Origin: Candidatus Poribacteria bacterium
GTDB taxonomy: Bacteria; Poribacteria; WGA-4E; WGA-3G
DNA: 64,000 nt
NCBI GenBank assembly: GCA_026702755.1
Contig: JAPPBX010000043.1
Span: 1 to 64,000 of the forward strand
Direction of reading: 5' to 3'
Part shown: positions 51,270 through 60,334 of the stretch, in pieces
Numbering within the stretch: the stretch's first letter is position 1
How the letters are laid out: each line of letters opens with the position of its first letter
Position numbers and translations under genes: made by a program
The notes under the pieces: generated by a model
What the model was told of the DNA's origin: nothing
The model's input: the letters and a program-made list of their open reading frames with translations, nothing else
Database searches by the model: none

Positions 51270-51361
51270 GTCATCAGTCTTCGGTTTTCAGTCATCAGTT
51301 ACAAGAGGTTTGGTTAAACGAAAGCCTCTTAACTGACAACTCTTAACTGATAACTGACAAC
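51270..51361. repeat. GTCATCAGT / AACTGATAACTGACAACT repeat cluster
   Basis: Repeated TCATCAGT words on one side and AACTGACAACTCTTAACTGATAACTGACAAC on the other form an imperfect inverted repeat that fills the gap between ompH and lpxD. Related words occur at 17757. Confidence 0.6.
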
Positions 51362-51924
51362 TATTCCTCGTTTTTGTCCTTCTTGTCGTCTTCATTCATC
51401 AAGCCGATTAACTGCTGCGTCAAATCGTAGTCCTTTTTCACATAAAGCGTGATGAGCCGTTTTTCAAGGATGATGTCGTAGTTTTCGGCTTCACCAACTT
51501 GGATAATGAGTTCTTGAAGACCGTTGTAAATCGGTTCCATCAACTCTTGCTCTTTTTCAAGCAGTGCTTGTTGACCGACCTCGACCTCACGTTGGTATTC
51601 CTGTTGTTTGAGGAGAATTTCGTTGTCCAAATCCGCGGTCTGTGCTCTTTCGACGAAGAGCTCGGTTTTTGCCTTCTTCTCTTGTAGCGTCCTGATTTCG
51701 TCTCCCAGCTGCTGTAACTTCGCTTTCAGCCGTTCACTTGCCGCTTGGAGCAGTTGAGTTGCGTCCTTCGCTTTTGCAGATCCTTCTAAGACTTGTTGTG
51801 TGTTCACGACACCGATTTTGAAGGCTTGCTGCCCGATGCTTCCAGTACTAAAACAGAAGGCTGTGAGACCGATAATTAATATTGTTAGGCGTACTTGGTA
51901 AGCACCCAACCGAAATGGTTTCAT
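51361..51924 (-). CDS. OmpH/Skp-like periplasmic chaperone
   Basis: The 187-residue product has a signal peptide (LTILIIGLTAFCFSTGSIG, cleavage near 32) and the Skp/OmpH pattern: FKIGVVNTQQVLEGSAKAKD after the signal, a long coiled coil (about 60-135) and IIQVGEAENYDIILEKR near 150. Skp carries outer-membrane proteins to BamA; the position between bamA and lpxD is the common arrangement. The C-terminus is highly charged (NEDDKKDKNEE). Confidence 0.9.
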   Translation of the reverse strand: MKPFRLGAYQVRLTILIIGLTAFCFSTGSIGQQAFKIGVVNTQQVLEGSAKAKDATQLLQAASERLKAKLQQLGDEIRTLQEKKAKTELFVERAQTADLDNEILLKQQEYQREVEVGQQALLEKEQELMEPIYNGLQELIIQVGEAENYDIILEKRLITLYVKKDYDLTQQLIGLMNEDDKKDKNEE

Positions 51925-52117
51925 AATTTAAATCCTTTCTTTCTTTTAAGAAAGAAATTAGTTGCCTCATTCTCTGCAGTTCTGACATTTGCTGCCAGAA
52001 CTTCGAGTGTATGCGTTTGTCCATGATTTCCCGCCTTTTGGAGCGAGAACTTTAAAGGGGTGTTATCCCTACCCTTAACTTTGATAGCCGCCACGAATTG
52101 CGTTGTGAATCCTTTTC

Positions 52118-54574
52118 TTAGAATCCGGGTCCAACTGTGAAGTGGAATTTACCAGCGGGTTCACCGGTAACGCGGTCCAACCCATATCCCCAACCCAACC
52201 GAACTAACATACCGAGCATGGTAAACCGGGCTTCAAGACCGAGTCCTCGTTTCAAATTGATTTGGGTAAAGGGGTTTGTAACACTTTCATCCCACACCTG
52301 CCCTATGTCGAAAAACAGAGCTCCTGTAAGCTGCTGAGAGATGGGAACTCGATATTCCAAGTTGGCGAAGAATACCTTGTCACCACCATAAGGATTAGGA
52401 ATACCCGATTCATCAGGATCGGGGTAGATTTCCCAATCTTCGTAGCCACGAATGCTATCTACACCGCCGAGGAAAAAGCGTTCATAGAATAGGTAATAGG
52501 CATCGGTGCTTTTACTTCGCATGTAACCGGCGCGGGCATGTGTGGCAATGACATGGTTCCACCAAGGGCTATAGAACCAACTGGTGTCCGCGTAGTATTT
52601 TTGGAATTTGTTATCCGCTCCCAAGAAACCGCCAGAGTATTCATAAGAGAGTGTGTGAAATGAACCTGCCGTTGGATCAAATAGGGAGGTGCGATAGTCG
52701 CGGGTATCCCTTCCAAGGGCAAATAGGATACTTCGCGTGGAGCGGTCGTATAGTTTTTCATCAAGGTTGTATGACTGCACACTTTCGTTCCGAAAGCGCA
52801 CGGACAGATCGATGTCGTGTGCGATTGGTCGTCCGAGTGTTAGCGATGCGCCGCGTCTTGCCCAAATGTACCGATCATATATGGAATTGCTTCCCAACTG
52901 ACGATTATAGAGCGCACCCACCGTTCCGTAGTAGCGGCGGAAGCGGCGGTTGTTGTAGATTCTGGCGTTAAGCCGAGTTGGTGTCCCCAAAATCCAGGGG
53001 GTTCCAAAACTGAGTTCGGCTGTGTGATGGTCACGGGTGCCTAATTCGCCCTTTACGTGTACCCGATAAGCGCGCCCGCGGAAATTGTTTTGTCCAACCT
53101 CTGCAACACCGAAGATTCCGCCTTCACTGCCGTAGCCACCACCGAGACTCAACATTCCCGTTCGGGGTGTTTCCGCGATGTTAACTCTTAACTCTTTTCG
53201 GTTTTCTTCGGATGTATCACTCGGGACAAAATCGACGGCACGGATAAAAGACCCCATCTGGAACAAACGTTGCCGCGCTTTGCGGAGTGCTTTCACATCT
53301 AATAACTCATCAGACTTGATTTTCAGGAAATCCAGTTCGCGTTTGACAACGTGTTCTTTCGTTTTTTCTAATCCGGTAATGGTTACCTTATCAATAATTA
53401 TGACATCTCCTTCGTTAATGCTCAAGGTGATGTCAACGACACCATCTACTTCATTGAAGACGGGGCTGGGTAGGACTTCCGAAAGTAGGTAACCTTTATC
53501 GAGGTAAGCCTGCTGTAATTTCGCGATTGATTCGTCGAAGGTACCGCGGTTGAAAATCTCACCTTCTGCAGGGTCGAGCATGCTTCGTATCTTTTTTTCC
53601 GAGAAGAGGGTTTTCGCGCCGCCATCTACTTCAATTGTGTAAGTGCCTATAATAAATTCGGGTCCTTCATCAACGGTGATGTCAAGCATTAAACCGGTCT
53701 TGTCTTCTGTGAATCGTTTTTCATAGCCGTGGACCTTTACCTGTGCGAACCCGCGATCCTGATAATAATTTCGGAGATTGAGAGATAAGTCCTCTTCTTC
53801 AAAGAGTATCTGATCGAAAGGCTTACCAATACGGGTTTTGAGTTTTTTCCGTAGTGTGTTGTCGGAGACTTTTGTACTTCCAATAAAGTTGATCTCCTCG
53901 ATCCGCACCCTCGGTCCTTCGTTTATCTCAAAAGTGACCTGAACAGTATTAGCTTCATCGTCTCTATCTCCGAGATGGGTTTGGATACCGACGAGATAAT
54001 ACCCTTTTTCATGATAAAGTTTCTCAAGTGCTCGTTCGCTTTCCCATCGTCGCCGGTCACTATAAATTTCTGAAGGGCGGAGCGTAATCTCATCTTTGAG
54101 TTTGCCGATGCTCAAGTTTTCGTTTCCGATAATGTTAATCCCGGAAATCTTTGGACTTTCGACGACTTTATAGATAACTTCTAATCCACCGCCTTCGACG
54201 GGTTCCACGTCTACGTTAATTTCGGAGAAGAAACCCGTGTCTTTATAAAGACTTTTCAGGTCTTGCGTAAGGAGTTCTTCGGATACTTCGGAGCCGACCT
54301 GCGTCTGGATAAGGGTACGCAGCATATCTTCGGAACTCGTTTTCACGCCTGCAAAAGAAATTTTCTTGACGAGGAGCATCGCGTCAGCAGGTGGTTTGGT
54401 GGCACTTGCTGTGGTGTCCTTGTCGGCTTCTAATTTGTCCTGTTGCTCGGCGGTTGCGGCTTGGGGACCGAACACTGTATTTGTCGTTTCTGTCGCTTCT
54501 TCCGCAAAAGCGGTGATCGCCGCAAGTCCGACGATTAGGCTTATCAGAATCAGAATGTTTTTTGATGCATTCAT
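52118..54574 (-). CDS. bamA: Outer membrane protein assembly factor BamA
   Basis: The 818-residue product has a signal peptide (1-24), an acidic linker, five POTRA domains from about 65 to 420 (each with a FxGV/IxGN and YxxxGY pattern, for example ISGINIIGNENLSIGKLKD), and a C-terminal 16-strand beta-barrel. The VRGY-type motif appears as SIRGYEDWEIYP near 700, and the protein ends in Phe (FTVGPGF), the barrel insertion signal. BamA inserts beta-barrels into the outer membrane. GGAGG precedes the start. Confidence 0.97.
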   Translation of the reverse strand: MNASKNILILISLIVGLAAITAFAEEATETTNTVFGPQAATAEQQDKLEADKDTTASATKPPADAMLLVKKISFAGVKTSSEDMLRTLIQTQVGSEVSEELLTQDLKSLYKDTGFFSEINVDVEPVEGGGLEVIYKVVESPKISGINIIGNENLSIGKLKDEITLRPSEIYSDRRRWESERALEKLYHEKGYYLVGIQTHLGDRDDEANTVQVTFEINEGPRVRIEEINFIGSTKVSDNTLRKKLKTRIGKPFDQILFEEEDLSLNLRNYYQDRGFAQVKVHGYEKRFTEDKTGLMLDITVDEGPEFIIGTYTIEVDGGAKTLFSEKKIRSMLDPAEGEIFNRGTFDESIAKLQQAYLDKGYLLSEVLPSPVFNEVDGVVDITLSINEGDVIIIDKVTITGLEKTKEHVVKRELDFLKIKSDELLDVKALRKARQRLFQMGSFIRAVDFVPSDTSEENRKELRVNIAETPRTGMLSLGGGYGSEGGIFGVAEVGQNNFRGRAYRVHVKGELGTRDHHTAELSFGTPWILGTPTRLNARIYNNRRFRRYYGTVGALYNRQLGSNSIYDRYIWARRGASLTLGRPIAHDIDLSVRFRNESVQSYNLDEKLYDRSTRSILFALGRDTRDYRTSLFDPTAGSFHTLSYEYSGGFLGADNKFQKYYADTSWFYSPWWNHVIATHARAGYMRSKSTDAYYLFYERFFLGGVDSIRGYEDWEIYPDPDESGIPNPYGGDKVFFANLEYRVPISQQLTGALFFDIGQVWDESVTNPFTQINLKRGLGLEARFTMLGMLVRLGWGYGLDRVTGEPAGKFHFTVGPGF

Positions 54575-54626
54575 GATTAACTATCCTCCTGTGTCTTACA
54601 TGTCTCCGCTCGCGTTTATAATTCCT

Positions 54627-55508
54627 TCATGCCTCAGAATTGTAGATCGGGGTGCCGTAGCTGTTTGCAAACTTCCGAAATGCGGCAATTAGTTTTTCTG
54701 TTATTTGTCCGGGCTGTCCATTCCCGATGGGGCGCTGGTCTATTTTCACAACGGGTATAACTTCGGCGGCTGTGCCGGTGAGGAAGCATTCATCAGCAAT
54801 ATAGAGGTCGTGCCGTGTAAAAACACGCTCCTCAACCCGCATACCCGCTTCACGGGCGATATCAATAACGCTGTTTCGAGTCACACCCTCCAAAATCCCC
54901 ATGTGAACGGGTGGTGTGACAAGTACCCCGTTCTTGAGCCAGAAAATATTATCGCCACTACATTCGACGACGTAACCTTCGGCATTGAGCATCAATACCT
55001 CTTCTGCGCCCGACTGTTTGCCCTCAATTTTTGCTAAGATATTGTTTAGATAGTTCAATGACTTAATGCGCGGGTTAATGGCTTCCGCGTAATTTCGTCG
55101 GACAGAGACGGTTACGATCTCCAATCCCTCTTCATAAAACTTTTGTGGGTAGAGGGTGATTTTATCTGCAATAATTATTATGCTTGGCTTTGGACATTTA
55201 GCCGGATCGAGTCCGAGATCCCCTACCCCGCGAGTTACAACCAGTCGAATATAGGCTTCTGTGAGATGGTTCCGACGGAGTGTTTCCAGAACCGTTGCCT
55301 CCATCTTTTCAATGGACATGGGGATCTGTAACATAATTGATTTCGCAGAGTCGTAAAGCCGCTCAAGGTGTTCATCGAGTTTAAAGACCCTGCCGTTATA
55401 GGAACGGATGCCTTCAAAAACGCCGTCCCCATAAAGCAATCCGTGGTCAAACACCGAGACTTTCGCTTCTGCTTTGGGTAAAAATTCTCCGTCGATATAA
55501 ATCAACAT
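54627..55508 (-). CDS. ilvE: Branched-chain amino acid aminotransferase
   Basis: The 293-residue fold-type IV PLP enzyme has the catalytic Lys in INPRIKSLNYLNNILAK near 155, GVFEGIRSYNGRVFKL near 32, Glu in AEGYVVECSGDNIFWL near 190 and the phosphate-binding ADECFLTGTAAEV near 250. The start MLIYIDGEFLPKAEAKVSVFDHG is typical. It makes or degrades leucine, isoleucine and valine. It lies 50 bases upstream of bamA and may be in the same transcript. Confidence 0.93.
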   Translation of the reverse strand: MLIYIDGEFLPKAEAKVSVFDHGLLYGDGVFEGIRSYNGRVFKLDEHLERLYDSAKSIMLQIPMSIEKMEATVLETLRRNHLTEAYIRLVVTRGVGDLGLDPAKCPKPSIIIIADKITLYPQKFYEEGLEIVTVSVRRNYAEAINPRIKSLNYLNNILAKIEGKQSGAEEVLMLNAEGYVVECSGDNIFWLKNGVLVTPPVHMGILEGVTRNSVIDIAREAGMRVEERVFTRHDLYIADECFLTGTAAEVIPVVKIDQRPIGNGQPGQITEKLIAAFRKFANSYGTPIYNSEA

Positions 55509-55535
55509 TTTTTAATTATGGCCTCCTGATCCAAA

Positions 55536-55572
55536 GAAACACCCAAGCAAAACCCGTCATTACATTTCGGGC
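55536..55572. repeat. ACACCCAAGCAAAA...CATTACATTTCGG repeat
   Basis: Nearly the same string as in 13600-13640. The gap 55509-55740 has no gene; it ends with ACCGGGGACCCCACCCACC-type low-complexity sequence near 55670. Confidence 0.6.
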
Positions 55573-55740
55573 AGGTTTCTGGTTATCCTGAACTGATATT
55601 TTAGAGTTGTGCAATTAATAAAAATAAATAGAGCCTTTCAGATCCTTAATACTGTTGGGACTCACTGGAAACCGGGGACCCCACCCACCACTGGGAAGGG
55701 GCACTAAATCTAATGGCGCGGTGTCCAAGGAGGCCCATCG

Positions 55741-56448
55741 TTAAAAAACCTTTCCGTCAACGAGTTGAACAACTCTGTCTACTTGCTGGGTAAGTTCTTG
55801 ATTATGCGTTACGATAACGAAAGTTTGTCCAGATTTCGAGTTTAGATCCCATAGAAGTTCCAGCACTGCTTCGCTGCTTCGCCGGTCGAGGTTGCCAGTC
55901 GGTTCATCAGCGAGGACAACCTTCGGTTTATTGATTAAAGAGCGTGCAATTGCGACGCGTTGCCGTTCACCGCCGGACAGTTGACTTGGGAAGTGCGAAA
56001 GTCTTTCAGAGAGTCCAACGTAGTCAAGCAGTGCCTCTGCCTCTTCGTAAACCTGTTTATCGTTTGAGGTTGTTATTAAAGCCCCCATTGCGACATTCTC
56101 AAGTGCGGTAAATTCCGGTAATAAGTGATGGAATTGAAACACAAATCCTATTTCCTTATTCCGAAATCGAGCGAGCTCCGTATCGGGTAGCGTGAAAATG
56201 TCGTGTTCGTCGTATAAAACGCTTCCTGTTGTCGGTCGGTCAAGCGTCCCAATAAGATGGAGTAGTGTGCTTTTCCCTACTCCTGATGCACCGATGATCG
56301 CAAGTAATTCTGACATATATATTTCAAGATTGATGCCTTGAAGTACTGGAAGTTCCGCCTCGCCATCATAGTAGGACTTGTGTAAATCTACAACGCGGAT
56401 AATTGTCTCTGCTGGATTCGGCACAGGCTTCCTCTTTTTTCTATTCAT
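55741..56448 (-). CDS. lolD: Lipoprotein-releasing ABC transporter ATP-binding protein
   Basis: The 235-residue ATPase has Walker A IGASGVGKSTLLHLIGTLD near 53, Q-loop VFQFHHLLPEFTALENV, signature LSGGERQRVAIARSL near 160 and Walker B KVVLADEPTGNLDRRS. These details, and the permease directly upstream, identify the LolD/MacB-type group. It drives release of outer-membrane lipoproteins from the inner membrane. A GGTGCGGTT hairpin lies between it and the permease gene. Confidence 0.9.
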   Translation of the reverse strand: MNRKKRKPVPNPAETIIRVVDLHKSYYDGEAELPVLQGINLEIYMSELLAIIGASGVGKSTLLHLIGTLDRPTTGSVLYDEHDIFTLPDTELARFRNKEIGFVFQFHHLLPEFTALENVAMGALITTSNDKQVYEEAEALLDYVGLSERLSHFPSQLSGGERQRVAIARSLINKPKVVLADEPTGNLDRRSSEAVLELLWDLNSKSGQTFVIVTHNQELTQQVDRVVQLVDGKVF

Positions 56449-56456
56449 TCGGTACC

Positions 56457-56476
56457 GGTGCGGTTAGAACCGCACC
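56457..56476. repeat. GGTGCGGTT hairpin repeat, copy 5
   Basis: GGTGCGGTTAGAACCGCACC between lolC/E and lolD; here the repeat sits inside an operon, so it is unlikely to be a full terminator. Confidence 0.75.
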
Positions 56477-56497
56477 TACCAGTCAAATGCGTAAGTC

Positions 56498-57952
56498 CTA
56501 TTCATGTTGCAAGGCTTCGACCGGCTTCAAATTTGCCGCCTGCCATGCTGGATACAGCGTTGCAAGCCAGCAGATCAAAAATGAAAGTGCGTTGATGAAG
56601 ATGACAAAAAACCAATTGATCTGTATCGGCAGCTGATTCATCTGGTAGACTTGACTCAGCCCAAGATCTGCGAGCGAAATCGGTCTAACGGCGCAATAGA
56701 GCGCGAACCCTATTACGATGATCCATAAAACGCCGAGTCCAAACTTCCACCCTCCACCGCGCGGCAGTGCTCGTCGCAATGCAATAAACACTTGTAAGAA
56801 AACTGGCACAATAAGTGCAAGCGTGAACCAGTAAGAAGGTCTCACATTATTGAAACTCAGAAGCCAACAGAGCGAGAGACCGAGAGCAGTACCGAGCATC
56901 GTTCCCAGTAACCCGATAACGCTGCCCTGAATCATAAATATTTTCATGATGTTGCCCCGTGATGTACCGAGCGTCCGTAGAGTGCCGATTGCCTTTGTCT
57001 TTTCCATCACGGTCATAATCAGTGTGCTTGCGATGTTAAAAGCCGCGACTAAAATAATAAGTGCTTCAATAACAACGGTGAGGATTTTCTCCATACGAAG
57101 TGCCGAGAAGAGTGGTGCCTGCATCTCCATCCACGTTCTTGCGTCCGGCATCCCCTCTAATACACTAAACTCGACGGTGTCCTCAATTCGTCTGGCAATC
57201 TGTGGTGCCAACTCCGCGTCAATTAATCGGACAAAGATGGCATTTATCCGGTTCGGTTTGTTATACAATTTTTGGGCGGCATCTATATGGATAAATCCGA
57301 AATTGTTGTCGTAAACTGCCATCTCGGACTCATAGAATCCAATCACAACGAAGTTCGCCAGATCCGGCACGAACATTGATTCGTTTATTTTCACAAGTTT
57401 AACGATAAGCCGTAGAACATCGCCTTTGATAATGCCGAGACGGGCTGCCAAGCGTGCCCCGAGAACAATACCGCCGGTAATAGTTTCATCTCTGATGAGC
57501 CGAGCGTCTTCAAGAAATGTCGAGTTCAGAAAGTTGGTTGATCCATCTACAAATTCTGAGAAGCCGGTGACTTTGTTTTCCTGAACTGGATCGATGCCTT
57601 TAATATAAATTACGTCCTGAATGGAGTCACTATGTTCTGGAAAAACACCAATCTGCGACAAAACAACGGGCGAAGTAGCGACGACTTCATCAATTGCTTC
57701 AATCTGCTCAATCCGATTTTGGTAGTTATCGAAATAACTGTGACCATGCAAATGAAAAACAACGTGTGCTTCGTTGGCAAGAAACCGATCTTTTAGTCCA
57801 TGCTCAACGCCGTTTAAGACAGCAATCGCAAGAATTACGGTTGCTACACCGAGCGCAACACCACCGATAGAGATGATGCTGATAATTGAGATAAAGGACT
57901 GTTTTCGCCGTGAGCGTAGGTAGCGGGAGGCTACGAACCATTCAAATCTCAT
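56498..57952 (-). CDS. Lipoprotein-releasing ABC transporter permease (LolC/LolE type)
   Basis: The 484-residue product has the typical FtsX-like layout: a first membrane helix (SFISIISIISIGGVALGVATV), a periplasmic domain (about 55-280), then three helices. FEWFVASRYLRSRRKQSFIS at the start and IVLGARLAARLG near 170 are LolC/E hallmarks; MEKTKAIGTLRTLGTSRGNIMK near 315 is the coupling loop. An extra about 85-residue insertion carries an additional hydrophobic pair (VPVFLQVFIALRRAL and VLWIIVIGFALYCA). The upstream GNAT gene overlaps its start by 4 bases. Confidence 0.85.
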   Translation of the reverse strand: MRFEWFVASRYLRSRRKQSFISIISIISIGGVALGVATVILAIAVLNGVEHGLKDRFLANEAHVVFHLHGHSYFDNYQNRIEQIEAIDEVVATSPVVLSQIGVFPEHSDSIQDVIYIKGIDPVQENKVTGFSEFVDGSTNFLNSTFLEDARLIRDETITGGIVLGARLAARLGIIKGDVLRLIVKLVKINESMFVPDLANFVVIGFYESEMAVYDNNFGFIHIDAAQKLYNKPNRINAIFVRLIDAELAPQIARRIEDTVEFSVLEGMPDARTWMEMQAPLFSALRMEKILTVVIEALIILVAAFNIASTLIMTVMEKTKAIGTLRTLGTSRGNIMKIFMIQGSVIGLLGTMLGTALGLSLCWLLSFNNVRPSYWFTLALIVPVFLQVFIALRRALPRGGGWKFGLGVLWIIVIGFALYCAVRPISLADLGLSQVYQMNQLPIQINWFFVIFINALSFLICWLATLYPAWQAANLKPVEALQHE

Positions 57953-58521
57953 ATATCCTCAGACGAGATAGGAGCTAATGAATTAAAGTCCACCTTTAGC
58001 ATCCCGTATCCCATTAAATCCTCAAAGTTGTCCCATTTTTTGATGTGTTGCCGGAAGCATCCTTCGTAGCGCATCCCGATTTTTTCCAGCACCCGTCCTG
58101 AAGCAGGGTTTCTTTTGAAGTGTCTCGCATGAATTCGGTTCAACTTTAATACTTCAAAACCATACGCAACAACTGCTCCTGCTGCTTCTGTGGCATACCC
58201 GCAGTTCCAATAAGGTTTACCTATCCAGTAACCGAGTTCGCCATTTTCGTTCTTTAGGTCGAGTCTAAGTTCTATTCCGCCGATTAAGTTTTTGTCTGTT
58301 CTAAGTGTAATTGCGAAGTTTAGTGCTTCGTCTTTTTCAAACTTGTCGGAACAGGCGCGCATCCATTCTTCAGCCATCCCATCTTCGTAGGGGTGCGGCA
58401 TATTCGTTAATGTTGATGCCACATCAAATTCACCTGCAAGGTGTTGCACATCCGCCGCATCTTCAAGTGTAAGGGAGCGAAGTAGCAATCTTTCTGTAAG
58501 GAGCGGTGGTGCGGACCTCAT
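57949..58521 (-). CDS. RimJ/RimL-type GNAT acetyltransferase
   Basis: The 190-residue product has LLTERLLLRSLTLEDAADVQ at its start, NGELGYWIGKPYWNCGYATE near 95 (acetyl-CoA pocket) and LNRIHARHFKRNPASGRVLE near 135, typical for the RimJ/RimL group that acetylates protein N-termini or small molecules. The stop overlaps the lolC/E start (ATGA). A promoter lies at 58543-58570. Confidence 0.9.
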   Translation of the reverse strand: MRSAPPLLTERLLLRSLTLEDAADVQHLAGEFDVASTLTNMPHPYEDGMAEEWMRACSDKFEKDEALNFAITLRTDKNLIGGIELRLDLKNENGELGYWIGKPYWNCGYATEAAGAVVAYGFEVLKLNRIHARHFKRNPASGRVLEKIGMRYEGCFRQHIKKWDNFEDLMGYGMLKVDFNSLAPISSEDI

Positions 58522-58542
58522 TTTTCTACGAACTCACATTTT

Positions 58543-58570
58543 AGTATACGGCACTGAATTGTATCTTCAA
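58543..58570 (-). promoter_or_regulatory. Promoter for the GNAT-lolCE-lolD operon
   Basis: TTGAAG (58565-58570), a 16-base spacer and TATACT (58543-58548) on the minus strand, about 22 bases before the GNAT start. Confidence 0.5.
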
Positions 58571-58624
58571 AAAAACGAACGGAGCATCAACCTTTCTGTG
58601 TGAAGTATCGGTGGTGCTATCATC

Positions 58625-60097
58625 TTAGCTTTCCGGACGCATTTGTGGAAACAGGATCACGTCACGGATGGAGTATTGATTCGTTAGCAGCATTGTCAGT
58701 CTGTCAATACCGATACCGAGTCCACCCGTCGGTGGCATACCGTACTCCAATGCGCGTAGATAGTCCTCATCTACCATAAAGGCTTCATCGTCGCCTGCCT
58801 CTAAACTGCTTGCCTGCTCAAGAAAACGTTGGCGTTGGTCTATCGGATCGTTAAGTTCACTAAAGGCGTTTCCAACCTCCATCCCACAGATAAAAAATTC
58901 AAAACGTTCTACGAACTCTGGATTTTCTGGCTTCTTTTTCGCAAAGGGTGAAACCTCGATAGGATGATCCGTTATAAATGTCGGTTGGATCAGTTTTGGT
59001 TCCGCAAATATTTCAAAGAATTCGGCTATAATTTCGCCTCTCGTCTCATCACCGGCTAAGTCAACTCCGGCATCAACTGCAGCTTTGTAGAGTTCATCTC
59101 CTGATAGTGGTGTTGGATCAATACCGCTGTATTCTTGGATTGCATCCACCATACTCAGCCTACGCCATGGCGGTGTGAGGTCGAGTTCGTAATCTTGATA
59201 GGGGATCTTCGTTGTCCCGTGAACCATTTTCGCCGTGTCAGCGATTAGCGTCTCCGTTAGTTCCATTATCTGAATGTAGTCGGCATAAGCCTGATAGAGT
59301 TCCAACATTGTAAATTCAGGATTGTGGTCCCTGTCCATCCCTTCATTTCGGAAATCGCGCGAGAATTCATAAACCCGCTCGAAGCCTCCTACAATCAGAC
59401 GTTTGAGGTAGAGTTCGTTTGCGATCCGTAGATAAAGCGATTGTTCCAATGTATTGTGATAAGTTGTGAACGGACGCGCGTTTGCGCCACCATAAATCGG
59501 TTGAAGGACAGGTGTTTCGACTTCAATAAAACTTTGGGCATTGAGCATATTGCGGATTGCCTGGACGATTTGCGTCCTTTTTAGAAAGACATCCTTCACC
59601 TCGGGATTCATGATGAGATCAGCGTATCGTTGTCTATAGCGTGTCTGTTTATCTTGTAGACCGTGCCATTTTTCGGGGAGCGGTCGGATAGATTTGGAGA
59701 GGAGTTCTATGGAATCAACGAGTACTGTCAATTCCCCTGTTCGTGTTCGGAACACTGTTCCTTCAGCACCGACAATATCACCCGTATCGAAGCGTCGATA
59801 GATTTTATAGGGTTCCGCTCCGACTTTATCTCGGCGGACGTAAATCTGAATTCTGCCTTCACCGTCTTGCAGATGTGCGAAGCTGCTTTTCCCGTGGTCG
59901 CGCTTCGTCATAATTCTGCCTGCGATACGAATTTTCTGCGCTTCGTCGGGGGTTTCTTCGACATCGGCGAAATCTTGATGAATCGCGGAAGTTGTATGTG
60001 TAGGCTCGTATTTATGTGGATACGGCTCTACGCCAAATTCTCGAATCTCGTCCAACTTCTCGCGACGTTGCTGAATTAAATCTTTTGTTTCTTCCAC
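58625..60097 (-). CDS. lysS: Lysyl-tRNA synthetase (class II)
   Basis: The 490-residue product has the N-terminal OB-fold anticodon domain (IRIAGRIMTKRDHGKSSFAH), class II motif 1 (FIEVETPVLQPIYGGANARP near 190), motif 2 (VYEFSRDFRNEGMDRDHNPE, the Arg of which holds ATP) and motif 3 (GLGIGIDRLTMLLTNQYSIR near 465). The SIRDVILFPQMRPE ending is diagnostic for LysS. It charges tRNA-Lys. Confidence 0.97.
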   Translation of the reverse strand: MEETKDLIQQRREKLDEIREFGVEPYPHKYEPTHTTSAIHQDFADVEETPDEAQKIRIAGRIMTKRDHGKSSFAHLQDGEGRIQIYVRRDKVGAEPYKIYRRFDTGDIVGAEGTVFRTRTGELTVLVDSIELLSKSIRPLPEKWHGLQDKQTRYRQRYADLIMNPEVKDVFLKRTQIVQAIRNMLNAQSFIEVETPVLQPIYGGANARPFTTYHNTLEQSLYLRIANELYLKRLIVGGFERVYEFSRDFRNEGMDRDHNPEFTMLELYQAYADYIQIMELTETLIADTAKMVHGTTKIPYQDYELDLTPPWRRLSMVDAIQEYSGIDPTPLSGDELYKAAVDAGVDLAGDETRGEIIAEFFEIFAEPKLIQPTFITDHPIEVSPFAKKKPENPEFVERFEFFICGMEVGNAFSELNDPIDQRQRFLEQASSLEAGDDEAFMVDEDYLRALEYGMPPTGGLGIGIDRLTMLLTNQYSIRDVILFPQMRPES

Positions 60098-60253
60098 GGT
60101 TCTTCCCTTCTTCGTTTTACTTTATCAGAACTATTGCTTTTAATATTCTAATGCAATTCTATAGACATATCACCCCTACGGGGTGGGGAAAGAGACGAAA
60201 ACCCTTTCTGAAATGTGCAAAACCTGTTAGTAGCAGCTTGGGTTATTTTAATA

Positions 60254-60282
60254 ATTATACTTTAGTTTTGCTCATAAAGCAA
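60254..60282 (-). promoter_or_regulatory. Possible lysS promoter
   Basis: TATAAT (60254-60259) lies 17 bases after a weak -35, TTGCTT (60277-60282), on the minus strand, about 155 bases before lysS. Between it and the gene is a CACCCCTACGGGGTGGGG hairpin (near 60169-60188). The 60098-60334 gap has no gene. Confidence 0.45.
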
Positions 60283-60334
60283 CGAAAAAAGACGAATACC
60301 GGACAGTGTATTTTTCGGGTGCGCTATCCAGTTA

